The translations under genes were made by a program, and so were the position numbers. Positions 1 to 10,372 of a stretch of DNA of 64,000 nucleotides are shown in pieces. How positions within the stretch are numbered: position 1 is the first letter of the stretch; each line of letters starts with the position of its first letter. Location of the stretch: the NCBI RefSeq assembly GCF_024256385.1, contig NZ_JAMLFW010000002.1, positions 1,054,001 to 1,118,000 on the forward strand. Reading direction: 5' to 3'. This DNA is from Anatilimnocola floriformis (lineage in GTDB: Bacteria; Planctomycetota; Planctomycetia; Pirellulales; Pirellulaceae). The notes below the pieces were generated by a model that was given only the letters and a program-made list of their open reading frames with translations, did no database searches and was not told the DNA's origin.

Positions 1-25
1 GATACTCCCTGACTCCTGGCCCCTA

Positions 26-80
26 CCTCCCGCCTCCCGCCTCCCGCCTCCCGCCTCCCGCCTCTCGCCTCCCGCCTCTC
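26..80. repeat. 7-bp tandem repeat (CCTCCCG)n
   Basis: About eight near-identical copies of CCTCCCG, two of them carrying a C-to-T change, run just upstream of the first gene. It is a simple-sequence repeat on a pyrimidine-rich strand. It sits about 70 bases before the transporter start and could vary in length by slippage, but no regulatory role can be read from it. Confidence 0.85.
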
Positions 81-147
81 CCTCACTTACTATTGCTGCT
101 ATCACATTCCGGTCCTCTCCGACTCGGGTTTGCGCAAAGGGTGTTCC

Positions 148-1707
148 GTGGACAGGCTGATCAGCTTTCTCGGTCTTGCTGTGATGATCCTGCTGGCCTG
201 GCTGATGAGCAACCACAAGGGGAAGTTCCCTTGGCGGATGGTGCTGTTTGGCGTCGGCCTGCAATTCGCGCTGGCTTTCATCACCATCAAGACCATTCCC
301 GGCCAGTTGTTCTTCGGCGCGATCGGCGACTTCTTTACCAAGCTGCTGGAGTTCACCGACAAGGGAAGCTCGTTCGTCTTCGGCGCGAGTTTCAAGGACC
401 ACTTCTTCGCCTTCAAGGTGCTGCCGACGATCGTCTTCTTCTCCTGCCTCATGACGATGCTCTACTACATCGGCGCGATGCAGTGGATGGTCAAGGTCAT
501 GGCCTTCGTCATGCAAAAGACGCTGGGCACGAGCGGCGCCGAAACGCTGTCGGCCAGTGCGAACATTTTCCTGGGACAGACCGAAGCGCCGCTCGTCATC
601 AAGCCCTACCTGGCAACCATGACGCAATCGGAACTCAACGCTGTGATGGTCAGCGGTTTCGCCGGAGTGAGCGGCGGAGTGCTCGCGGCGTTTGTCAGTT
701 ATGGCATTGATGCTGGGCACTTGGTAACTGCCTCGGTGATTTCTGCGCCGGCCAGTTTGCTGCTGGCGAAAGTCATGCTGCCGGAAACCGAAAAGCCCGC
801 GACGCTCGGCGTCGATCGCATCGAACCGCCGCCGGTCGGCGCCAACTTGCTCGAAGCAGCCGCCATCGGCGCGAGTGATGGTTTGAAACTCGCCCTCAAT
901 GTCGCTGCGATGCTCATCGCCTTTCTCGCGCTCATCGCGCTGCTCGATTGGTGTGTGCAGATGACAGGCGATGGCGTGGCAGCCGTCACTGGCTGGCAGG
1001 ACGCCGCCGATTGGTCGATGGAAAAAGCGCTCGGGGCTCTCTTCGCACCGCTGGCCTGGGTGATGGGCATCGAATGGAGCGACTCCGGCAAAGGTGGCCA
1101 GCTGCTGGGCTTGAAGACCTTTGCCAATGAGTTCTTGGCATACACGCAACTGGGAGAGTGGATTGCCGCCGACAAAGCCACGCTCACCGAGATTCTGAAA
1201 TCGGCCGGCAAACTGGCAGCCGATGCTGATCCGGAGACCATCAAAGAAGCGTTGAAGCACTGGATGCAAGTCGACCGCAGCGCCATCGATGAACTCGTCT
1301 CCCAAACCCGCGATCACAATTGGATCTTTCATAGCCGCGAGACACTCACGGCCGTCCTGCAAGTCGCTGGCGAGTTGAAAGACAAAGCCGATCCCACGAC
1401 CGTCGATGCCGCACTGAAGCAATGGATGGCAGCCGATCAGACGGCGCTCGACGAACTGCTGCGGCAAGCGCAACACCAAGGCTATCAAATCCATTTCACG
1501 CGGATGGTGCAACCGCGCAGCGTCACCATTCTCACCTACGCTCTCTGCGGTTTCTCGAACTTCAGTTCCATCGGCATTCAGATCGGCGGCCTCGGCGCGA
1601 TGGCCCCGGAACGGCAAGGTGACTTTGCCCGCCTGGGTTTGAAAGCCATGCTCTGCGGCGCGCTCGCCACCTGCATGACCGCATGCGTGGCAGGGATCTT
1701 GATCTAA
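148..1707 (+). CDS. NupC-type concentrative nucleoside transporter with a duplicated insert
   Basis: A 519-residue inner-membrane protein of the CNT (NupC) family, which co-transports nucleosides with Na+ or H+. The family signatures are visible: GQTEAPLVIKPYL near residue 145, ANEF near 326, and FSNFSSIGIQIGGLGA near 470, within many hydrophobic segments. Start: GTG at 148, preceded by AAAGGG at a good distance and giving MDRLISFLGLAVMILL; a TTG 18 bases upstream is less likely. Oddity: NupC proteins have about 20 residues between the ANEF region and the last conserved FSSIG block, whereas this one has a hydrophilic insert of about 115 residues (roughly 343-458). The insert holds two related segments of about 40 residues (345-386 and 399-438), each with a KxWM.x.D.x.(A/S)xDEL pattern. 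Transport function is inferred from family membership; the insert's role is unknown. Confidence 0.93.
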   Translation: MDRLISFLGLAVMILLAWLMSNHKGKFPWRMVLFGVGLQFALAFITIKTIPGQLFFGAIGDFFTKLLEFTDKGSSFVFGASFKDHFFAFKVLPTIVFFSCLMTMLYYIGAMQWMVKVMAFVMQKTLGTSGAETLSASANIFLGQTEAPLVIKPYLATMTQSELNAVMVSGFAGVSGGVLAAFVSYGIDAGHLVTASVISAPASLLLAKVMLPETEKPATLGVDRIEPPPVGANLLEAAAIGASDGLKLALNVAAMLIAFLALIALLDWCVQMTGDGVAAVTGWQDAADWSMEKALGALFAPLAWVMGIEWSDSGKGGQLLGLKTFANEFLAYTQLGEWIAADKATLTEILKSAGKLAADADPETIKEALKHWMQVDRSAIDELVSQTRDHNWIFHSRETLTAVLQVAGELKDKADPTTVDAALKQWMAADQTALDELLRQAQHQGYQIHFTRMVQPRSVTILTYALCGFSNFSSIGIQIGGLGAMAPERQGDFARLGLKAMLCGALATCMTACVAGILI

Positions 1708-1864
1708 TCAAAACGCCACCGGGCTCCCGCCGCCGAGCCGCGGCGGTCGAATGCAGTCGCCGTTTCCCTTTGTGAATCCACCTTTACGGCTCGGCAGGAG
1801 CCTCGCCCGCCCGAAGGCAAAGATTAACGTACCCGGCACAACTTACGACGAAGCGGAGAATCCC

Positions 1865-2740
1865 ATGAAAGTCATGGTCATTGTCAAAGCTACCAAGGAT
1901 TCCGAAGCCGGAGTCATGCCCGGCGAGGAGTTGCTCACCGCGATGGGCAACTACAACGAGGAACTGGTGCGGGCCGGCGTGATGCTCGCCGGCGAGGGTT
2001 TGCACCCGAGTTCCAAGGGGGCCCGTGTCCGCTTTGCGGGGAAGAATCGCAGCGTGATCGATGGGCCGTTTGCCGAGACCAAAGAGCTGATCGCCGGCTT
2101 TTGGTTGTGGCAGGTGAAGTCGCTGGAGGAAGCTATCGAATGGGTCAAGCGCTGCCCCAATCCGCATTACGAAGACTGCGAACTCGAGATCCGGCAAGTC
2201 TTTGCCGCCGAAGATTTTGGCGCAGAGTTTACGCCCGCCCTGCGCGAGCAAGAAGCGGCGCTGCGGGCCAAGACGCTCGGCCTTGAAATGCCGCGGTTCG
2301 AAGATGGCAAGGAATTGCTCATCGCGGGATTAAACGAGCGGTATACGTTCGAGACCCGCGTCAACATTCCGGCGCAGTGGGGCCGGTTTTGTGAATATCT
2401 CGGCAAGGTGCCGGGACAAGTCGGACAGATGTCTTATGGCGTGAGTTGGAACTGCGAACCGAAGGCCGGATTCGATTATCTCGCGGGCGTCGAGGTGAGC
2501 GATACGTCGCAACTGCCGGCCGGCTTCAGCTATGTGAAGATCGCGGCGCAGCGTTATGCGGTGTTCGTGCATCTGCTGCACGTTTCGAAGTTGCCGGAAA
2601 CCATCGACACGATCTGGCGCAAGTGGGTTCCCGACTGCGGCCTGGCAACCGGTGAGGATTGTATCGAGCGTTACACGGCAGAATTCAATCCAGCGACCGG
2701 TCTGGGTGGCATGGAGATCTGGATTCCGCTCAAGAGCTAA
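1865..2740 (+). CDS. YCII/DGPF domain fused to GyrI-like effector-binding domain
   Basis: A 291-residue cytoplasmic protein. Residues 1-115 form a YCII-related (DGPF) domain: KVMVIVKATKDSEAG at the N-terminus and IDGPFAETKELIAGFW in the middle. The C-terminal half, about 135-291, resembles the GyrI-like/AraC effector-binding domain (YEAGVEV-like strand, AAQRYAVFVH, and a DCIERYTAEFNP...EIWIPL ending). Start: ATG at 1865 with GGAG six bases upstream; the reading frame is open further upstream but without homology. DGPF proteins are usually partners of ECF42 sigma factors, and such a pair occurs at 40.3-41.5 kb in this window; this one stands alone. The fusion suggests ligand sensing. No enzymatic activity can be assigned. 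Confidence 0.85.
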   Translation: MKVMVIVKATKDSEAGVMPGEELLTAMGNYNEELVRAGVMLAGEGLHPSSKGARVRFAGKNRSVIDGPFAETKELIAGFWLWQVKSLEEAIEWVKRCPNPHYEDCELEIRQVFAAEDFGAEFTPALREQEAALRAKTLGLEMPRFEDGKELLIAGLNERYTFETRVNIPAQWGRFCEYLGKVPGQVGQMSYGVSWNCEPKAGFDYLAGVEVSDTSQLPAGFSYVKIAAQRYAVFVHLLHVSKLPETIDTIWRKWVPDCGLATGEDCIERYTAEFNPATGLGGMEIWIPLKS

Positions 2741-2999
2741 TCGCGGCGAATTCCGCGCATGCCGTCCGTGACGATTGTACGGGCGCGGTGCTAGTAGTGA
2801 ATCTCCCACTGATTGCGACAGTTTGGCCGAAAAACGCTGCAGAAAACGTGCGGGGGGTGCGGGACGTTCCGGTCGTACCGCCTTTGCGATCAGCGTTTTT
2901 TCCGCACCCACGTTACATGCGTTCTAACCAGCGCGCGGGGCCCTGCTCTGGCCGATAACTCGGGAACAACCGTTCCGTGAGGCAGTAGCAGAGCATCCG

Positions 3000-4694
3000 A
3001 TGTTACTCATACGACAGCGCTTAATATTCACGATTCTTACGATCCTCTTGGCAGGAGCATCCGGCAGTCTAACGGGCTGCCGGACCGCACCCTTGGAGTA
3101 CGTGAAGAACGGCTTCAAGGTCGGCCCGAACTACCAGACGCCCGGCGCGCCGGTAGAGTCGTTGTGGATCGACGACAAGAACAAACAGCTGGCCAGTTAC
3201 CAGGAACCCTATTGGGATTGGTGGCGGGTCTTTCAAGATCCGTACCTGGAGATGCTGATTCAGGATGCCCACCGGCAGAACCTGACGCTCCGCCAGGCCG
3301 GCTTCCGCATTGAAGAAGCTCGCGCTCGGCGGGCCGTTCAATTCGGCAACCTGTTCCCGCAGCAACAATCGCTGTACGGCTCTTACAGCCGCCGTCAGAT
3401 CAGTAAAGAAACCGGCATTACGGCGGGTGGTGGTGGCGGTTTGCCAGGCGCCAAGCGGGCCTTCGACGTGTACACCGCGGGTGGCCAGTTTGCCTGGGAA
3501 CTCGACTTCTGGGGCCGGTTCCGCCGCGCGGTCATTCAAGCCGATGCGCAGCTTGATTCGACCGTCGAAGACTACGACGATGTGCTCGTGATCCTCCTCG
3601 GCGATGTGGCGCAAGCCTATGTCGACATCCGTGTCACACAGCAGCGCATTCGTTTTGCCGAAGCCAACGTCCGTTCGCAGACCGTCACCTACGACAAGGA
3701 AGTGATCCGTGCCAACGGCGGTTTGAGCAGCCCGCTCGACGTCGCTCAAGCCCGTACCAACCTCGCCCAAACCGAAGCCAATGTTCCGCAGCTGAAGACC
3801 GATCTCCGCCGCGCTCAAAACCGCCTCTGCATTTTGATGGGTATGCCGCCAGCGGATCTCGATCAGATGCTCGGCAGTGAACTGTCGATTCCCGGAGCGC
3901 CGGCGAAAGTCGCGGTCGGTATTCCCGCCGATCTCATTCGCCGCCGTCCCGATGTCCGTCGTGCCGAACGCCTGGCCGCGGCTCAGAGCGAACGCATCGG
4001 TATCACCGAAGCGGCCATGTACCCGGCCTTCACGATCAACGGCAACTTGTTCGTGCAAGCCAATCAGCTCAACAACCTGTTCGTCCCCACGGCGACCGCA
4101 GGCAACGTCGGCCCGTCGTTCAACTGGAACCTGCTCAACTACGGCCGGATCTGGAACACGACCAACGCCGAAGAAGCCCTGTTCCTGCAACTCGTCACCG
4201 CTTATCAGGTGGAAGTGCTCAACGCTCAGCGTGAATCGGAAGATGCGATCACCGGGTTCTTGAACGCCGAAGAGCAGAGCCGCATTCTGCGAATCGGTGT
4301 CGACAATGCCGTCATCGCCCGCGACCTCACCGCTCGGTTGTACCTGGAAGGCCGCGAACGTTACGACCGGTTGTTCATCGCTGAATTGTTCCTCACGCAG
4401 CAACAAGATTCGCTCGCGCTGGCCGAAGGGGCCGTCGCCGCGAACCTGGTCGACCTCTTCCGCTCGCTCGGTGGCGGTTGGCAAATTCGGCTCAACGGCG
4501 CCGACGGCGTGAACACGCAGCCAATGATGGACATTCCGCGAGACCAACTGGCCCCGATGCCGCAACGCTTGCGACCCGTGGAAGTGATTCCGGAAAACCT
4601 GCCGCGGGGCAACGCCGCCCCAGGTGGACCAATGCCCGCTGGCCCGATGCCCGGCAATGCACCCGGCAACGTGCCAATGCCGCCGCCGAACTAG
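3000..4694 (+). CDS. TolC/NodT-type outer membrane efflux lipoprotein
   Basis: A 564-residue outer-membrane factor of tripartite RND or ABC efflux pumps. The N-terminus is a lipoprotein signal with lipobox LTGC (lipidated Cys27), followed by VGPNYQTP, the usual start of NodT/OprM-type mature proteins. Two outer membrane efflux protein repeats follow, with the characteristic ADLIRRRPDVRRAE block in the second half (about residues 305-320) and long Ala/Gln-rich helices. The last 35 residues are a Pro/Gly/Met-rich tail (GGPMPAGPMPGNAPGN), unusual for the family. No RND pump or membrane-fusion gene is adjacent, so it is an orphan here. Start ATG at 3000. The substrate is unknown. Confidence 0.93.
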   Translation: MLLIRQRLIFTILTILLAGASGSLTGCRTAPLEYVKNGFKVGPNYQTPGAPVESLWIDDKNKQLASYQEPYWDWWRVFQDPYLEMLIQDAHRQNLTLRQAGFRIEEARARRAVQFGNLFPQQQSLYGSYSRRQISKETGITAGGGGGLPGAKRAFDVYTAGGQFAWELDFWGRFRRAVIQADAQLDSTVEDYDDVLVILLGDVAQAYVDIRVTQQRIRFAEANVRSQTVTYDKEVIRANGGLSSPLDVAQARTNLAQTEANVPQLKTDLRRAQNRLCILMGMPPADLDQMLGSELSIPGAPAKVAVGIPADLIRRRPDVRRAERLAAAQSERIGITEAAMYPAFTINGNLFVQANQLNNLFVPTATAGNVGPSFNWNLLNYGRIWNTTNAEEALFLQLVTAYQVEVLNAQRESEDAITGFLNAEEQSRILRIGVDNAVIARDLTARLYLEGRERYDRLFIAELFLTQQQDSLALAEGAVAANLVDLFRSLGGGWQIRLNGADGVNTQPMMDIPRDQLAPMPQRLRPVEVIPENLPRGNAAPGGPMPAGPMPGNAPGNVPMPPPN

Positions 4695-4724
4695 GAATCG
4701 ATCCCGCCGTGGATCACCAACATC

Positions 4725-4757
4725 AACCCCGGGTCGCTGCACGAGCGGCGCACCCGG
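4725..4757. terminator. Possible hairpin downstream of the efflux gene
   Basis: A perfect 8-base inverted repeat, CCCCGGGT and ACCCGGGG, separated by 17 bases, lies 30 bases after the efflux gene stop and before the next gene. There is no T tract, so it may be a transcript-stabilising hairpin or attenuator, not a full intrinsic terminator. Confidence 0.35.
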
Positions 4758-4800
4758 GGCCTGCAACGTATGCCGGATCGATCATCAACGAGGATGAGCA

Positions 4801-5157
4801 ATGCAGATTCATAACCGCTGGCTCCAAACAACGCTGCTACTGCTCGTGGCGAGCACACCTATCATCGCTCGCGCGGCAGAACCAACTCCAGCAAACGCAG
4901 CTGCCCCAACCGCGCCGGCCACCTCGTGCGGTTGGTTTCCCTTCTTTTGCCAAACCGCGCCCTACTGCTGCAAGCCGGCGCCCTGTTCGCCGCCGTGCGA
5001 CTATCCGAAGGTCTGTGCACCTTACTGCAGCAAACCCTGCCCCTGCCCGCCGAGCCCTTGCCAGCACTGGTATCCCAACTGCTACTGCTCGAAGCCGCCG
5101 GTCTGCAACTTTCCGGGCGATCCCTGCCCGCCGTGTGATGCGAAATGCAAGCGTTGA
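4801..5157 (+). CDS. Small secreted Cys/Pro-rich protein
   Basis: A 118-residue protein with a clear Sec signal peptide (residues 1-25, ending ARA before AEPTP), an Ala/Pro/Thr-rich linker, and a mature part with 17 cysteines, most in CxC, CCxP, PCPPC and YCSKP patterns. The Pro/Cys spacing resembles structural or metal-binding envelope proteins, but I recognise no family. Start ATG at 4801 after GAGGATGAG. It follows the efflux lipoprotein by about 100 bases with a hairpin between. Oxidative disulfide bonding is an inference from export and cysteine content. Confidence 0.75.
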   Translation: MQIHNRWLQTTLLLLVASTPIIARAAEPTPANAAAPTAPATSCGWFPFFCQTAPYCCKPAPCSPPCDYPKVCAPYCSKPCPCPPSPCQHWYPNCYCSKPPVCNFPGDPCPPCDAKCKR

Positions 5158-5231
5158 ACCGTCGCGAGCGATCTGACGTATAACAGGCCTGATGCAAACA
5201 GAGGTGAAGCAGCGAACATCGGCAGGTGACT

Positions 5232-5774
5232 GTGCGCGCAATCAAGACTTCGATACTGGCGGCCATATTTCTGGTGTTATCGCAAACGTGCGTTCACGCG
5301 ATTGGTCCGCCGGATCTCGGAGAAGTGAACTCGGTTAACAAGCGGGCCTGGGATAGCTTGATTGCAATCACCGGCGTAGTCACCAAGGTCGAACCCGGCG
5401 AAAGCACTTGGGTTATCGCCGGCCTCAAGCCCCAATCTCTGTTGAGTGGTTCCTTTGATCCCGGCACGTGCTCGAGTATGCGGATTGCCTATCGGCAATC
5501 CATCATTACCATCTATCCCGATTTAAAAATTGGCGACGAGATCATAGTCGTCTGCTTTCGTAAGCGTGCAGACACCAGCGTTGACGACGCCGATGCCTTA
5601 CCAGAAAACGCGGAATACGGCGTCATCTGGGCCAACGTCGATTTGGCCAAAACTCGCTTTATGGGGCTTGAAATAATCAGCGGTCCCGATCGCGAAATCG
5701 ATGTCGACGCCCGCCGTGAGCGCGTGAAGCTGCTGCAGGAAAAGATCCGCGAGATTCGAGCATTCAAGAAGTAG
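5232..5774 (+). CDS. Secreted hypothetical protein
   Basis: A 180-residue protein with an N-terminal signal peptide (TSILAAIFLVLSQTCVHA). The mature part has a beta-rich look (IAITGVVTKVEPGESTWVIAGLKPQ, then IGDEIIVVCFRKRAD), reminiscent of an OB-fold-like small domain, and a charged C-terminal helix RERVKLLQEKIREIRAFKK. I do not recognise the family. Start: GTG at 5232, five bases after an AGG; another GTG at 5226 has no ribosome-binding site. It converges on the glutamine synthetase-like gene, with only 21 bases between stops. Confidence 0.65.
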   Translation: MRAIKTSILAAIFLVLSQTCVHAIGPPDLGEVNSVNKRAWDSLIAITGVVTKVEPGESTWVIAGLKPQSLLSGSFDPGTCSSMRIAYRQSIITIYPDLKIGDEIIVVCFRKRADTSVDDADALPENAEYGVIWANVDLAKTRFMGLEIISGPDREIDVDARRERVKLLQEKIREIRAFKK

Positions 5775-5795
5775 GTTGCCGGCTAACAGCAGCAC

Positions 5796-7106
5796 TCAGC
5801 AATCAAAGTACTGGCTGAATTCCAACGGATGAGGCCGGAGCCGCAGCGGTTGAATTTCCGTGCGCCGTTTTTGCTCGATCCAGGTCTGCAGCACTTCGGG
5901 TGTGAAGACATCGTCGCGGAGCAGAAACTCCTGATCGTCTTCGAGGGCGGAGAGCGCGTCGTCGAGCGTGGCGGGAATGGCTTGCTCGGATGAGCGCGAA
6001 CCGTTGCGCTGTTCCTCGAGCGGTTGACCGGGATGCAACTTCAATTGAATGCCGTCGATCGCGGCGAGTACGATGGCGGCGAAAGCGAGATACGGATTGC
6101 AGCTGGGATCGGGCGTGCGAAACGCAACCCGCCGGCTCTTGGGACTCGCGTTGTAAACCGGAATGCGGCACGTTGCCGTGCGGTTCTGCTGCGAGTAACC
6201 CCACTTCGCTTCGCCGGCGCTGCCGGGGGCGAGCCGTTTGTAACTGTTCGTGGTTGGATTGCACAGCGCGAGCAGCGCCGGGGCATGCCGCAGCACGCCG
6301 CCGATCGCATACAGGCCGATTTCGCTCAGACCCGCATAGCCATGGCCGGCGAAGATCGATTGCTCTTTCTTCCAGAATGAAAAATGCGTGTGCAGTCCGC
6401 AGCCGGGTCCTTCGCCCAGCGGTTGCGGCATGAAGGTCGCTCGCTTGTTGCGGCGGCGAGCCACCTGGCGAACGATGTGCTTGTACGTCAGCAGCGCATC
6501 GGCTGTCGCCACAATCGGCTGACGAGCCAGGCCGATGGCCGTGGGATGCCAAGGCGAACTGGCTTGCAGCTCACCTTCCACCGGCAAGCCGGCTTCGCTC
6601 AGCGCTTGCAGAATTTCGCTATGCAGTTCGGCCTGATTGGTCGCGCTGCTAACCTGACAACTCGAAGCCGTTGCCGTGTTCGCAAAGCTGGCTTCATCGA
6701 AGACAAAAAACTGGGCCTTCGCGCCGATCGACGCGGCATCGGCAAAACCGGTGCTGCGCAGATAATTTTCGGCCCGCTGGGCGATCTGCCGCGGATCGCG
6801 GGCGAATGGTTCGCGCGTGAGCGGGTCCTGCAAGTTGCACAGAATGGCCAGAGTGGGAATCGCCGCCGTGGGATCGAGATAAGCCGTGTCGGGCTGCGGC
6901 AGCGCGATCAAATCGCTGGCTTTCGCCGTCGGCCCGCCCCACAGCTGACTGCCATCGAAGCCGATTCCTTCTTCGAACAGATCTTCATCCAGCCGGCTAA
7001 CCGGCACGCTGATCTGAGTCCAACGACCAGCCAAATCGGCGAGCCGCAGATCGACGACCCGGACTTCCTTTTCACGGCAGAGAGCGAGAATTTCACGGGG
7101 AGTCAC
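5796..7106 (-). CDS. Degenerate glutamine synthetase homologue (probable pseudoenzyme)
   Basis: A 436-residue member of the glutamine synthetase superfamily. The beta-Grasp N-domain and catalytic barrel are recognisable: ADALLTYKHIVRQVA (about 202-216), ATFMPQP, GCGLHTHFSFWKK (235-247), NPTTNSYKRLAPG (283-295), NRTATCRIPV (308-317) and PDPSCNPYLAFAAI. The metal ligands are nearly all replaced. The usual GPExEFF motif reads GAKAQFF (Lys130, Gln132). The HHEVAxxGQxE segment is replaced by ELQASSPWHPTAIG (179-192). The flap Glu after LAPG and the Glu of RRxExR (Ala328) are gone. Only the HxH histidine remains. Catalysis is therefore unlikely; a regulatory or scaffold role is inferred. GTG start, 2 bases after the stop of the DUF4058 gene, so co-translated with it. 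An intact type III enzyme lies just beyond. Confidence 0.85.
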   Translation of the reverse strand: MTPREILALCREKEVRVVDLRLADLAGRWTQISVPVSRLDEDLFEEGIGFDGSQLWGGPTAKASDLIALPQPDTAYLDPTAAIPTLAILCNLQDPLTREPFARDPRQIAQRAENYLRSTGFADAASIGAKAQFFVFDEASFANTATASSCQVSSATNQAELHSEILQALSEAGLPVEGELQASSPWHPTAIGLARQPIVATADALLTYKHIVRQVARRRNKRATFMPQPLGEGPGCGLHTHFSFWKKEQSIFAGHGYAGLSEIGLYAIGGVLRHAPALLALCNPTTNSYKRLAPGSAGEAKWGYSQQNRTATCRIPVYNASPKSRRVAFRTPDPSCNPYLAFAAIVLAAIDGIQLKLHPGQPLEEQRNGSRSSEQAIPATLDDALSALEDDQEFLLRDDVFTPEVLQTWIEQKRRTEIQPLRLRPHPLEFSQYFDC

Positions 7107-7108
7107 TA

Positions 7109-7816
7109 TCAGCTCGCAGTCAGTTGTTGTTTGTAGATTCGCGGCATGCCTTGCAAGGCTGCCTGGTAAGTTGCTTCTAGGGGAACGTTCACGTATCGAC
7201 CACGTTCCAAAAACAGCGGCATGTCGATGAGCTCATCACCGATGGCAGCCGGCTGAATGTAGGCTTTGAGCGGTGCATCAGATTCGTAAGCAACGAGCGT
7301 CAGTCGCTTGTCGGCCGGAGCCTGATATTCGCTGCCGTCAAACGTGTTGATGATCGCGCCGTGAATGCCTTGCGGGTCGCGCTTGGTTGGTTTGTGCGGA
7401 TCAACGATTAGAACGGAAACGCCAATTTCAAAATAGTTATGCAGACGCGACAAAAGCACATCAAACTCGAACTGACTTGACTTATTGCCAGGCGACAAGA
7501 TTTCTATCGCCGCAATCAATTGATCGCTTTCCGTCAGATGGATTCCCAGCGTGCGTCGGCGCCGAACATAGTGCTCAGTGGATTTCGCGGCAGTTGAAAA
7601 ATCATCGACTTGGGAAATCACACTGTCGCCACGCCATTCATTGGCGATCTGAGCCGTAACCGCAAGCGAAGGCTCTTCTTCGGCCTGCATGATCATTGCG
7701 TAGCAATCGTTGGAGAGCAGACCATTATTCAATGCGCACTGTATCTGCGCAACCCAGCCCATGTGAAAGCTGTGAAATACCCCTTCGCTGACGCGCGACC
7801 AATCATGAACCGGCAT
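7109..7816 (-). CDS. DUF4058 family protein
   Basis: A 235-residue protein beginning MPVHDWSRVSEGVFHSFH, the hallmark opening of DUF4058, a family common in planctomycetes and cyanobacteria. A central segment, RRRTLGIHLTESDQLIAAIEILSPGNKSS (described here by its ends and EILSPGNK core near residues 110-118), resembles the PD-(D/E)XK-like core of the family. Start: ATG 7816, preceded by AGGCGAG with six bases spacing; an in-frame ATG 21 bases upstream is less likely. The stop is two bases from the start of the degenerate glutamine synthetase gene, so both are one transcription unit. Molecular function is unknown. Confidence 0.82.
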   Translation of the reverse strand: MPVHDWSRVSEGVFHSFHMGWVAQIQCALNNGLLSNDCYAMIMQAEEEPSLAVTAQIANEWRGDSVISQVDDFSTAAKSTEHYVRRRRTLGIHLTESDQLIAAIEILSPGNKSSQFEFDVLLSRLHNYFEIGVSVLIVDPHKPTKRDPQGIHGAIINTFDGSEYQAPADKRLTLVAYESDAPLKAYIQPAAIGDELIDMPLFLERGRYVNVPLEATYQAALQGMPRIYKQQLTAS

Positions 7817-7860
7817 GCAAATCTCGCCTTTTTGCATGAGGAAAGTCCACTCGCGGCACT

Positions 7861-7906
7861 AGCCCCTCACCCCAACCCTCTCCCCGGAGTACCGAGGCGA
7901 GGAGGA
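7861..7906. repeat. Dispersed imperfect palindrome (CCCTCACCCC... type)
   Basis: A stretch beginning CCCCTCACCCCAACCCTCTC and ending in GAGGCGAGGAGGAG can fold back imperfectly. A better conserved copy lies at 24381-24427. Both are intergenic and next to gene ends, as expected of a REP-like element that can serve as a transcript-end hairpin. Confidence 0.5.
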
Positions 7907-7953
7907 GTCCATCATACCTTCAGCTCGACACTGAAAATCAAACATCCAAACAA

Positions 7954-7992
7954 CACGAGCGGAAGGCCTATTAAAAGGACCTTCCGCTCGTG
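7954..7992 (-). terminator. Hairpin terminator of the type III glutamine synthetase gene
   Basis: A perfect 13-base inverted repeat (CACGAGCGGAAGG at 7954-7966, its complement at 7980-7992) with a 13-base loop lies about 110 bases beyond the stop of the glutamine synthetase gene on the minus strand. Read in that direction it is followed by a T-rich stretch (TTGTTTGGATGTTTG). Confidence 0.6.
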
Positions 7993-8099
7993 ATTTGTTA
8001 GGTGGAATCCGTTCCGAATCGGCAGGCGGGCAATCGAGGAGATTTGCCCGCGGCCGATGCGATCCCTGTTAGAGGAGTCTGAGTACAGACGGAATCAGA

Positions 8100-10280
<2,181 letters not shown>

Positions 10281-10323
10281 GTAAAGAACCCCCTATATCC
10301 CAATACTTAGAAACCAGGAAACC

Positions 10324-10362
10324 GCCTTGGGGACGAAAACCCAATGGGTAAAGACCCAAGGC
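10324..10362 (-). promoter_or_regulatory. Hairpin in the 5' leader of the glutamine synthetase gene
   Basis: The 8-base arms GCCTTGGG (10324-10331) and CCCAAGGC (10355-10362) enclose a 23-base loop that itself contains CCCAATGGG. If transcription starts about 12 bases after the sigma-54-like -12 element, the outer stem begins at the very 5' end of the mRNA. It could stabilise the transcript or act as a leader regulator; nothing more can be said. Confidence 0.4.
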
Positions 10363-10372
10363 CCGGCGGAAT

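Noticed and set aside
1-147. Tandem CCTCCCG tract as a promoter element
   Set aside because: Simple-sequence composition only; no -35/-10 or sigma-54 pattern stands out next to it.
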